Shown here in pieces: positions 11,061 to 21,712 of a stretch of DNA of 64,000 nucleotides (positions are counted from its first letter, which is position 1; the number at the start of each line of letters is the position of its first letter). The stretch is from contig NC_088787.1 of NCBI RefSeq assembly GCF_949628265.1, forward strand, positions 28,572,501 to 28,636,500. Direction: 5' to 3'. A program made the translations under genes and the position numbers. The notes beneath the pieces were generated by a model. The model did not search any database and had not been told where the DNA came from. It saw nothing but the letters and a program-made list of their open reading frames with translations. This DNA is from Cloeon dipterum (lineage: Eukaryota; Arthropoda; Insecta; Ephemeroptera; Baetidae).

Positions 11061-14000
11061 TTGAGACTCATTTATCCTTATTTTCGTTAATTTATTTGAT
11101 CAGTTCTTGAAAAATAAGAAAATAATGCAGCATTCTTACTTTGTGAAAATTTGGTTCGAAAATCACGTTTCATTTGCAAGGAATAGACTGTAGTGGTTTA
11201 ATTATTAATACTTGAAATTCATCTGGCACCTTTTTGGTGGCTATGATTACTTTTGAAGTTGCACAAATTGCAAGTTGTGACTTTTAGTTGGAAGTGAAAA
11301 TTGATGAGTTCCTTGCGAAAACCAACTAAAGCTAAAGACGTTGATGTTTACAACTTTGAGCATTTGATATGATGATAGCCAAATGTGATATTTTAAAATG
11401 TAAAGCAGAACATATCAAAAAAGCCATGCTACGCGGATCATGATAATTGTACGCAAGCCGAAGTTGTTTTAGAGCACCCTTTTGATGTTTTGCCTGCACT
11501 AGTTGCTGCAATGTTGCCTTGGATAGGATGTTGCATTCACACCCACACGATTTGCATGCGAAAACACTGCTGGCACGGATTAAAATGAAAAAGATCCTAT
11601 TGATCTCTTGCATCAATATGTACATATAGAGCGCTTAGAACTGTAATTGCGTATGAATATTTCAAGTGCCAGAAGGCGCAATATGCCCATGCAATTAGGA
11701 AAAATGATACTCCACATGTATAATGGTTAAATATGTTTCATGGAAAGCTGCAGCCGATGATTGCATATTAAATATCACCACATAGGGCTGCCAACTGTAA
11801 CTGAAGCCCAGGTTGCCAGGTCCTTTGACGCATAAAAATAGCCGCAATCAATATCAGGATTTCATGCATCAACAACATTCTAAATTTTTTGTCTGAGGGA
11901 ACTCTTAACAGAATTTGTTGTTTTTGCTGACACCCTTATGATATTATTTATATTTTTTATCATAGGCAGCCTTGAAAAACAAATCAAAATTACTCATTGT
12001 AGAAGGAAAAAACATGTCAGCCCAAAATTCATAGTAGGACAAACGTAATTGCCCTTTTAAATTGATGAGCACCAACCTGCTTTCTTGCTGCGAAACCCAG
12101 TCAGGATACAATTATCCTTGGGTGGCTGCTGCGTTCATCCCCTTGTCCTGCTAACTGGTGATCAGAGCGTGCGGGCAAATCGTGTCACGCGCCACACAAA
12201 AGGATAACGCCACTAATTGCGTCGGGCGTCTTGATTTCTATCGGCAGCATCAGCTCTCTTGAACAGCTTACTAATTCACTATCTCGGTCACTCTCTTGCA
12301 CCCTTAATAGAGCGCCGATTCAGATGAATGCTTGTAGCATCCCCAAATAGAACACCACGGGCATTTTCTCTTTCTCTAAATGTAATTCATTAAACGCTAG
12401 CCTGTACATTACTGACTTTTAGTGTCGCTGACTCTGCACTGGTTGTGCCCTTTACCTGATGTAATCCAATAATCAGTAAAAAAAAGTAGAGCAAGGTGAT
12501 TTTTGTACTGGGGCTCTGTTAGCATCACGCATCTAATTGTTCTGAGAAAAAAAGGAAGCCATGCAGGAGACCAGCTCTAATGCTTATATTTGTTGAGCGA
12601 GACAATACAAGTATGGAATTAATGCATTATAAGCTCACCAAACTTCATTCAAATAATTGGTAAAAGGTTCTAAACTTAATTTCAACTTGGATTAAAATTG
12701 GTTTATTCGGTGCTATTAATAATTTAATCAAATAATGCAAGCGTGAATATTGGCATCATTAATTAATTTCAGAAAACCAATTAAATAAAAGCTGAAAAAG
12801 GCTTAAATTGTTAAAACATTAATAAAATAAAGGATGATGATTATTCTAGAACCCGAGGAGTTTGAAATCACACTGCATGAGATGAAATTTTATCGTTTCA
12901 TCAAAAGTTTCCAAAATTAATATATCGAAAAAGTTTCTTGCCGTTTATTGCCCCTGGAGATTGAATTTTGAACGAGGCTGGTCCAGCTTGCTTCCTGCCC
13001 TACAACAGAACTCGTTCGGTGTTTGAACGCCCGACCCCAATAATCACCTTTGCCCCACCATCAGATGGCGTGGGGAAAATCTAAAAATGCAATTTAGCGA
13101 AAGCTGCTGCGGGCTTCCTATGCAATGTAAATTAATTTGCTCACGAGCCGGCCGCGCGCACAGATTCGACTCTCTGCCATCTGCTCACCGCGCTGGCTCA
13201 GCCCTTGGGATTTAATGTCGGTCGCTGAAAGCAGACTTTTTGCTTGCTAAACAACTGTGTCTAGTTTTTAGTCAAGGATAACAAAGCGGTGAAAGAAAAA
13301 ATCTCCCTCTATATACCCACAAACTCACGTACAGCACCAGAATCAAATAATGCAGCTATAATAACCTTTGGAGAATCATTGCGATGTTCAAATATTTGTT
13401 AGACCTGTAGATCGGAGAATACTGTATTTTAATATTCTGACCAACCTAAAATGAGGTGGCTTTGATCAAAATTTGATAAGTCTCAAATTGGAGTTTTAAT
13501 CTGCTGGACACAGAATTATGTTGGATCTATTGTAAGCTATTAAGATGTAAGAAATTGTTGTGGTTGATCATCCAATGCACGGACTTATTTGCACTCCCCT
13601 GCAAAACAACTCACGCAGACACAAAATTTGAAAGACTTAAATGAACTTGCACACTCTGCTAAACACACATATGATTTAATGGAAAATATGCTCGGATTTT
13701 CCAACTTCAATTGGCGCCGTCAATAATAAAAAACATCAATACAAGTTTGAAAACGTGTTTTATTTTAAAAAGGATGAGAGAACCAGGCGTGTTTGCCTAT
13801 GACAAAAATCCCACTGCCAAAATTTGAATACGAAATGTTTAACTCTCTGCGCCTCAATGAAAAAGAAGTCGCTTGAGGCCGAGCTGGCTTCTCTATGTGC
13901 TCGGTGGCTGCTATTACAATACATTACGTCAAATGAAAACGAATTTTACGCCTCACTGGGTCTCCATTTTTATACTGCGCATAAAAATTCAGCAGTGCGC

Positions 14001-15496
14001 GTTCATTTCGCGAAATTACGGCTTTCGTTTTCACCGCTAGCTGCCTGCCAGTGATGTGCAGAAAGTCTGTCAGAGAGCGAGAGCCAACGAAATTTATTTC
14101 GCCAGCCAGCTCCGCGTGCGCCACGCTGGCCAAATTCTATAAAGCATTAAAAAAATCAAGCGCCGCTTGCCGTCCATAAAATAGTTTGCACACGCAGCGG
14201 CCAAGCTTTTACGAGGTGCTCCATGCCAAAAATTGCGGCCCTTCAAAACAGAGAGAGCAACACCCTTGAGCGTGCGCTCGCCAATTTTTCGCACCACGCT
14301 CAAGCCGGCTGGTCCAGTTTAATGCACGGGCGGAACGCTCTATTTTACGCACCTGAATAGCCACGAAAAAAGACACTCGTTCGACAAAAATGTCCCGTGA
14401 TTCGTATCGATGACTCGCTATAAATTTGCAAACAGTTAAATTAAACAGAAATAAACAGAAAAACTTCAAATTATCATCTTTTAGAGCTTTTGCAGTTTGC
14501 TAATTGGAAAAATCAACAATGCGTCATTTTAATATAACGAGATTCATAAATGGATTCTCTAGATATAAAAGAGATTTTTTAAAATAAAATCTATCTTAAA
14601 GAACTGATACAAGGTAAGTAATGTAATTTTACTGTAATGTCAGTAAAACACCACAATCTTTAATCATGGTGACTTTACAAGGGTAATTCGCTAGGACCTA
14701 TTAGGCAATTTGCTAGAGCTTTGGCAGAAATAGAAAAAACGACATGGGCCTATAAGCCACAGCTCCAAATAAAAAAGAGGTGCGGTGTGTGTGTAATTCG
14801 ATTTGAGCTAGGGCTATTCGCTGTTTGTAACAGCTATTGCTCGTAGAGCCGGCCATAAGGCTAGCCTGCGACGAGAGTTTGTATGTATGCCTGCGCCGAG
14901 TCTAGCTGCCGACAATCGCGTGGAGGAGGCTAAAAAGGATTTATCGGTCCTGTGTGGCTTTTGGCGAGCAGCCCGAATTTGCTCATAATGCGATGATGCG
15001 CACAGCGACTCTTCATTCTGCTCGTGCTGCATGCTCTTATTTTTCTCTCGTCTGCGCGCGGTTGCTCCCCGAGAAGAACAAAATGGAAAAGTCGGCAGCT
15101 GAATGACCTCAGCAGAAGGTGGGAAAAGCGCTACTTTTCTCTGTGATCCGAACAGCTCATAAAAATTTATTAAATGAAAAAGATACGGCTTTCCGCGAAC
15201 GCTGCCGGAAGACAAACTGTACCAACCTACCGCTAAGGTTGTAAATCTGCGGTTATAATTTCAAATTACACAAATGCGAGTCATATTTATGATTGTCATG
15301 TGACTGTAAGTTTAAAGGTGATGCATTTTGCACTGAATTATTTGTTAATTATGCCATTCATTCTAAGTTTGCGAATTAATTTGCACCACTTAAAAATTCT
15401 CTGTATATTTGTTTGAATAAAATTTAATTTAAAACAAATAAATGCATTCTTTGGCAATATTGTCAACTAAAGTATATAATATGTTTTGCGTGGTTC
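11061..15496. other. Intergenic region between convergent genes
   Basis: This stretch separates the 3' ends of the DTWD2-like gene (+) and the V-ATPase subunit E gene (-). I see no coding exon, RNA gene or clear repeat. GC-richer patches lie near 12.1-12.35, 13.0-13.2, 14.1-14.3 and 14.85-15.1 kb. The open frames there have no recognisable motif and look like chance frames. Confidence 0.5.
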
Positions 15497-15502
15497 TTTA
15501 TT
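15497..15502 (-). terminator. Candidate polyadenylation signal of the V-ATPase E gene
   Basis: AATAAA on the minus strand lies about 110 nt after the stop codon. A weaker ATTAAA is at 15560-15565. Either would give a short 3' UTR. Confidence 0.45.
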
Positions 15503-15611
15503 AGGTTGTTATTCAAGACACTTTAAGTTTTAAATAATATGGGTTTTGTGTGTAAGGTCTTTAATGTATTCCGTACAACAATTTAAGTGAAATGTTTTGT
15601 GCGCTTAGACA

Positions 15612-16780
15612 CTAATCGTAGAACTTCCTGTTGGTGTTTTCTCCAAAGAGGGAGACACGAACTGCAGGTATTACCTGGCTTGTTATCAGTGTCAACCTCG
15701 CATCCAAGGTGTTAACGATTTTCATCCTCTCATTTTGAGCGTAAAGGATGACACCGCCGCAACTGAAACAATTTAATATTGACGAGTGTCAGAAATGGAA
15801 AACAAAAAATATTTTCCTCGATAATAGAGAACAGATAAATATAAAAGTAACTAAACTTGAGTCTGACCTTTTGGCTGGAAGGTAGTTCTTATCGTCAATG
15901 ACAATTTCGCAATTCTTGCCCGTGATGTTTGTGTACTCTTCGATGACAGCGTCGATCACAGACCTAGTAATGTCTACATCCTCCTCTCGCACTCTTAATG
16001 TCACATTACTCTCCAAAAACTGTTCAAACTTATGTATTATTGCCCATTTTGCTTAGTTGTACAAACCTGTAGTACTCCCTGTAGGATTAGCTGACGCATC
16101 ACAACCAAGTATTTTTCCCGATCCTCGGCAATGCGACCCAAGGATTCGCGCGTTTCTTCAATTGTCTTATTTACATGTGCTTCTCGTTCGGCCAAAACCT
16201 TAAGCCTCAGCTGGTTGTTGTAATTAGACGTAGCGCTATAGAAGACAACGAACAAGATACGCTCACAAACTTAAGTTGTTATCAAAAATACTCACATCTG
16301 TTTTTGAATTCTGATTTGTTTTTCCTTCTTTATATAAGCATCAGTGATTTTAACCCTTTCCTGGTTTGTAATCGTGCCCTTCTCAAGATTATACTCCTCC
16401 TCGGCTTTCGCGTCCAACTCGGCGACCTTTTCATCTGCTTCTTGGTCGATAAATGCAGTCATGTGGGAAACCTTTAACGAAATCAAAGCAATACTATTAC
16501 ATGGCATCATCTTTTTTTAGATCAGTGATAATTTTTCATTTAAATACTTACAAATGAGCACAAACTGCTCAAATAAATTACCCTGACATTATTTTATTTC
16601 TATTTTATCCCCGAGATATGCGAGAAACGGTGTTTAAAACCATAACACATTTTTTGTAAATATGAAAATTAAAAATATTAAAAATTACAATTAGAAAGTA
16701 ATCTTTACCTGTCTTTGGATTTCTTCCTTACAGAACACCTTTGCAGGATTTGAATTATTACTTCTGGTCATTTTCTTCAT
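15612..16780 (-). CDS. Vha26: V-type proton ATPase subunit E
   Basis: Exons in transcript order are 16780-16709, 16471-16296, 16235-16067, 16019-15868 and 15762-15612. All four introns are GT-AG (237, 60, 47 and 105 nt) and phases agree, giving 239 residues; the family is usually about 226. Subunit E forms the peripheral stalk that ties the V1 ATPase head to the membrane sector of the proton pump in endomembranes and plasma membrane. Family marks are HMTAFIDQEADEKVAELDAK, AEEEYNLEKG, LRLKVLAEREAHV, LILQGVLQ, the CGGVILYAQNERMKIVNTLD segment and the ending SLFGENTNRKFYD. The first half is the expected charged helix. The first exon encodes an atypical 24-residue N-terminus (MKKMTRSNNSNPAKVFCKEE...) instead of the usual short MALSD-type start, and the body has many substitutions. 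It may therefore be a divergent paralogue and not the housekeeping copy. The intact frame and intact splicing argue against a pseudogene. Confidence 0.92.
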
Positions 16781-16884
16781 GTTGGGGACGGATTCTAACC
16801 GACTCTAGTAGAAAGCGAGACAGCTCTGTCAAATGTCTCGTAAGAAGAACAAAATGATAATTTCGCTGCTCATTTCCCCCGCTC

Positions 16885-16907
16885 ATTGGTTTAGGGCCCG
16901 CCCCCGC
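16885..16907 (-). promoter_or_regulatory. CCAAT and GC-box promoter of the V-ATPase E gene
   Basis: About 105-130 bases upstream of the start codon the minus strand carries a GC box (GCGGGGGCGGGCCC, 16894-16907) and, just nearer the gene, a CCAAT box (16885-16889). Both are in the right order and distance for a short-leader housekeeping promoter. No TATA box is evident. The call is from motif content only. Confidence 0.4.
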
Positions 16908-18314
16908 TTGAAAAGATAATATTCTTCAAAACACATTACCATTAGTTTTTTTCCAATAATTTGTAGTATAAAAGCTTTGAATGATAGTATTTCCAAAGCT
17001 ATGGCATTGAAAAATATGTTTTTATTACATCAAATAGTTTCAAAAGCAGTGATTAAGTTTGGGTTAAGCTGAAAATATCATTGATAAGGCAGGCTTACTT
17101 AATTGAAAGAACCAAAAACTCGGAGAGTTAATTTAAAATAAGCCTTTTTCAATTACTATAATACTCCCATGAAATAAGTTAAGTTTTACTTCCTCCCAGA
17201 GATTTATTACTCTGCAAAGAGTGGAGAGCAGAATAATTGAAGCGTGAGATTAAATACAACTGCGACGACTAGAAAGCATTAGCCTTTGTCTGTTCGACGG
17301 GAAAATGATTTTGCGGCGATTTGCGTACGGCATAAAAAGGCCATTTGAATTTGCGACACGTCTCTGCGGCGGCTGCGGTGGCGGCGACACACTCTCATTC
17401 TTATCAGCAGCGAATTAGATAGCACATTCGAATCAATTCGCCAGAGTGCATCTTTGCCAGTGGCCAACAAGCAGCACCCAGCGTGAATACGGAATCAGCG
17501 CAGTGGAGCGCGCGCGGGATGCAAATCTCGCGATGACACCACTGATGAGGAAAAGCGCCAGCATTCATATTCATTTTTCAGCTGGCGCACGCAGAGGATG
17601 TTGTTCTGCTACTCAGCCGCTGCGCGAATTTGTATATTTAACCATCCAGCATCAAACGAACACACGGCTGCAAGGGGTGGCCGAATGTAGAGATGCGCCA
17701 ACAGTGGGCTCGTGTTAAATTTTGTGTCGTCTTTTTTAATAATTGTATTCAGAACTTGAAAAAATAGGTATTTTGGTTGGAATTAGCTTTGCAAGAAATA
17801 GTCTCAAACATCCTTTTATTCCTTTATTTCAAATTGAGATTTTTGTTATGGTTCTCAGCATAAAAAATGTTAACCAAAATTTTGTAAGCAAAATTCGAAA
17901 AAAATCCTAGATGAATTAATTAATATAAACAAAAATTCAAACGGTTCTACTCTATGCAGCTTTATTAAGGACGGGTGGCTGTGATTGAAATTTCCAAAAA
18001 AATCAATAGTAATATTAATAATCCTCCTCTGTGTATATAACTATTTTCTGTTTTCAACTCTTACATTGAGCCATTTTGTATAATTACTATGATCTGAAGA
18101 CTGAAGCATAGACGTAAAGCATTTTAAGAAACTAATGTTCTACACAATTTAGGGATAAAATAGTTCGCCAGTTTTTCAGGGACGCGCATCACATTTTCCT
18201 GAACGAGAGCATTTTTAAATTACTACGTGGGTGTACTTAACAATTTGCAATTCCTGATTTTTGCTCCCGCGTCTCTCCAGAAAAGGAAATACTTCAAGGG
18301 AGCATGTTGGCTGG

Positions 18315-18344
18315 CGCGGAATGTATATATATATTTATTCCGCG
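18315..18344. repeat. Short palindrome with AT-rich centre
   Basis: Perfect 8-bp arms CGCGGAAT (18315-18322) and ATTCCGCG (18337-18344) flank a 14-nt TA-rich centre. The arm motif GGAAT recurs just downstream in GGCGGAATATG. It could extrude as a small cruciform; no function can be assigned. Confidence 0.6.
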
Positions 18345-20266
18345 AGGCGGAATATGAAGTTCTCAGCCGCATGATTTATAGCTCGAGATAGCGCATGCAG
18401 AGCGACTGTCACTGTGTTGTGTTTGCCCAATTGATCATGCCTCTCTTTCTCGCTCGCTCTCTCTGCATGTGCCCGCGACGTGCTGCTGGAATTCACCGTC
18501 GTCCTCGTTTCTCAGGCCATTTTGCATTTAAGTGGATTTCTAATGGCGCCTTCAAAGGGAATTTGTGCATGTGTGTTGGCCCTGCTCGGTAAATCCTAGA
18601 ATTTGCACACTTCACAGAACTGCGTTGCCAATTCGCTCGAGAAAGTCGGTGCGCAAATCCTCGTGCAAATTGGCTCCCGGAACAATCTATAACTAAGCAA
18701 GTTGGATCGCCAATTTAGCACGCAAGTTTTCAAAGGGATTCAGCCACTTTGCTCTTCAATATTTCACGTTCCTCTTAGGCAAAAGAGTACACAGCGTAAA
18801 ACAGCTGTCTAAAATGAGTTGTATTCTCCTTTAATTTCTGAAAAAATTGTTAAGGCAGCAGATATTAAATTCTCGCATTGTGTTTTGCTATCAGAGCTCT
18901 TCGAAAATAGATTTCTTATTGTTTATAACACCGATAATCGGGACGAAAAATAAGTGTGTCTTGATTTCTGGTGGATTACTCCTACCATAATATGGAAAAT
19001 TTTGACTGTGTTAAAGAGCAGTCATAGAGACGTTTACATTATTTTTTCATTCTTGCTCTCATACTGCTCCCTCAAACATTTATCAAACCGTCAGCTTTAA
19101 AACGGCAGTTCTTTCAGTCAATAAAAATGGCAGCGTAATGAACTTCGACACAATACAAGTAAGTTAGAATAAGACCCTTGGAAGAGTGAAAAATTTAATG
19201 TGCGCGTTCAGAGAAAAAAGAGAAAAAATGCTTGCTTTTGGGAATGGGAGCAAGCTGCTGCACTCGTTCACCATTTATTATTATTCCGGCAGCTTCATTG
19301 CCTCATTAATATTTTAACTGGAAATGAGAGCCCCCGGGCAGTTTGCTTTCTGCAAATTTTTCTTCCCTCGTTCTCCTGCGAGGAACAGACCCTTTGTTTA
19401 AAGCGAAAAGGAAACATCAAGCCATTTAGAAACGAAAGGGGGCGAGTTTGTTTTGCAGAGGCTTTTTATTTGCTCCTGAAAATTCCCTTTGAGGGTATGC
19501 GTAGGGAGAGTTATGCGTAGTGACTCGAGTAAGAAAGACGGCTAGATTGCAGCATGCTTATCTTTTGAATTCTTTTTTTAACGTGCTTTTAGAAATGGAA
19601 TTACGGCATTTCAGTCTTTTTTAACGAAGCCGTTAAAAACAATTAATTGTTTAAGGTTTACAGCTTTGTTAATTGAATGAGAATAAGCTTTGAGTTTGAG
19701 CAGAGAGGACGAACCGCGGCAAAGGTTGTTGCAACTGCTTTCAAAGGACGAAGTTTTGGCCCATTTCGTTTATTAGGTTGGCCAACTAAAGTAAATCTGC
19801 TGCTTTTGTGCATGAGCGATGTATGTTTGTGAAGTAAGAGAATGCAGACGGCCGCTTCAAAAGGCCCTCTCCTTCTTTGTCTCAAACGGAATAAAGGGCT
19901 TCATTCTCAAGCAAAACACACCCCGTGAGTGAGCAGACGAGAGCGAGAGCGTATGTGCAAAATGTATATTTGTTCGGCCCGAGCGGAAAGGGGTCATTTG
20001 ATGGGCCATTTGAGTTGCAATTGGGCTCCACCCTTCAAATGCTGCCGACTCTCTTCCTCCGCCGCTTCGCCTCGAGAGTCTCCGGAAGCGGTCCTTTATC
20101 TCCGATTCGCAATCTCGTCGCCGTCCTCTCGCCAATCAAAATATAAACACTTGCCAGCACAGCGGCAGCATTATTTTCCGCTCTCAGGCCGGCAGCTGCA
20201 TTTGAAGAGAACAAGCGATGGGAACTCGGCTGCACCATCGATGAGCGGCGACCCACTTTCCTCTGC

Positions 20267-20270
<4 letters not shown>

Positions 20271-20339
<69 letters not shown>

Positions 20340-20347
20340 CTCTCTCT
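20271..20347. repeat. (TC)n microsatellite
   Basis: About 38 TC dinucleotides in a row with a single G interruption at 20337. It lies just beyond the likely 3' end of the DIP gene and reads as GA on that gene's sense strand. Confidence 0.98.
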
Positions 20348-20409
20348 ACTTTGTAACTGATGGATTAATGCGAAATGACAAAACACGAGCACTTCCCATA
20401 TTGAACATA

Positions 20410-20415
20410 TTTATT
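20410..20415 (-). terminator. Candidate polyadenylation signal of the DIP gene
   Basis: AATAAA on the minus strand is followed about 20 nt later by a GT-rich element (TGCTCGTGTTTTGTC), the usual layout of a cleavage site. It would give a 3' UTR of about 1.1 kb. Other AATAAA-like sites lie nearer the stop, so the choice is tentative. Confidence 0.3.
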
Positions 20416-21536
20416 CTCATACTGTGTACAGATGCTTAGAAAAAATTGGATCTGCGAAGATGAAACCGAATGGCAGAAAATGCGATTTTCACATCAAAAA
20501 CAGATTTCCTCAATGATCAGCTAACAGAGAAACAAATCGATCAAGACTGAAATTGAATATTCCATGAATCACATTGAGATTCGTTTTGATATTTTCGATA
20601 ATTTAATTTATTTTTATTTCCTCACCTATGTATTTTTTACACAACAATCGCCCATCATGCACCGTTTTAATGTTTAATGAAAAATCTGTGGGATTTATTA
20701 ATGAGATCTGTGTGTAACATTGTGTTTAAACTCTTCTCGTAACATCAGAAGATCACATATTACAGCGAAAATGATTTGGTTGTAAACATAAATATGCTCT
20801 CCCGCGAATATTAGCATTACTCTCTAATAAGCTTTTGCAAATTTTTAAATGTCTTCCTCATCATTCTTTACCATTTTACCTTATGAATTAATCTTATCAG
20901 TCTCCTTAAAAATGTTGACATATTATGAAGAATCAAACAGAAAACGAATCGTCAAGCAGCAGGCCTTAACGGAATTCCAGACAACGAGTAGAAAATTAAC
21001 AGTAAATTGCTGATATTATATTTTCATGCACAACTATACATAGGCCTGTTTGTTTGGCACATCAGACAGGACGTCCCATAAAATACAAAGCTTTTCACAG
21101 TTGAAAAATACTCCATCTTAACTCGTGATTTCAATTACTGAAAGTAATTATCTCCTTAATATAAATTAACGTGACAAATTATATGTGCTCACACAATTAA
21201 TTGAAACAACAATGGCTGTTTTTACTCAGTGCAACAGTAAAACGTTCTGCAAATCAAGCAAACAATTAATATCCCGGCACTCAGCACTCGCTCTCACACG
21301 TAAGTAATTTACAGTGTAATTATTTATCTCTTTAACGCTTATTTATGTGCTTCTTCTCTTCGTCGTCTCGGACGATAAATGTAATTCGCGATGATGATAA
21401 TTATTGTTAATCGCTTTCGCTCGCTCATTTATACCGCACAGTTGTATATATATTTACACAGACATATATTGAATGGGGGCGAAGGGGGTTGCTGGCTGGC
21501 TGGCTGCGGGGTCTAGCGGTCGTCCGCCTAGACATG

Positions 21537-21712
21537 TCATCTGGCACTCGCCGACCACGCCAAGTGATTTGTTCTGCTAACGAGGAAGAACAGGCTGACC
21601 AAAAGGGGTGAGCCGCCCCAGCTGCTAGACGCCGAGGCGCGCATCTCGCCCTCAACCGCGTCCGCCGCGCTGTTCGACCGCGACGACTGCCCTCGGGGAG
21701 GCTCAGCAAGAC
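21537..21712 (-). CDS. DIP-gamma: DIP-like gene, last coding exon (C-terminal tail)
   Basis: The acceptor is TTCGCAG at 21713-21719 and the stop is TGA at 21537-21539. It encodes 57 residues: a polar linker rich in Ser, Arg and Ala, then [18 protein letters not shown], then a polar 13-residue end ([13 protein letters not shown]). The small residues before a hydrophobic stretch suggest GPI anchoring. The polar end after the stretch is unlike a standard GPI signal, so membrane attachment is uncertain. High GC and a shadow frame on the same strand make the frame choice depend on phase continuity from the previous exon, which is exact. Confidence 0.75.

Larger units (their letters stand above)
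16908..20409. other. Intergenic region, V-ATPase E 5' side to DIP 3' side
   Basis: No coding exon or RNA gene is recognised. It holds GC-richer patches near 17.3-17.6, 18.4-18.7 and 19.9-20.25 kb, a small cruciform at 18315-18344 and a CT microsatellite at 20271-20347. The open frames in the GC-rich patches overlap on both strands and carry no family motif. Confidence 0.5.

Noticed and set aside
20171..20392. Frames encoding long Ser-Leu or Arg-Glu runs
   Set aside because: These are translations of the TC microsatellite. The same applies to the frames at 57710-58040 and 50076-50299.
21425..21709. Arginine-rich minus-strand frame over the last DIP exon
   Set aside because: It is a GC-rich shadow; the exon phase from 22703 selects a different frame that ends properly at 21537.
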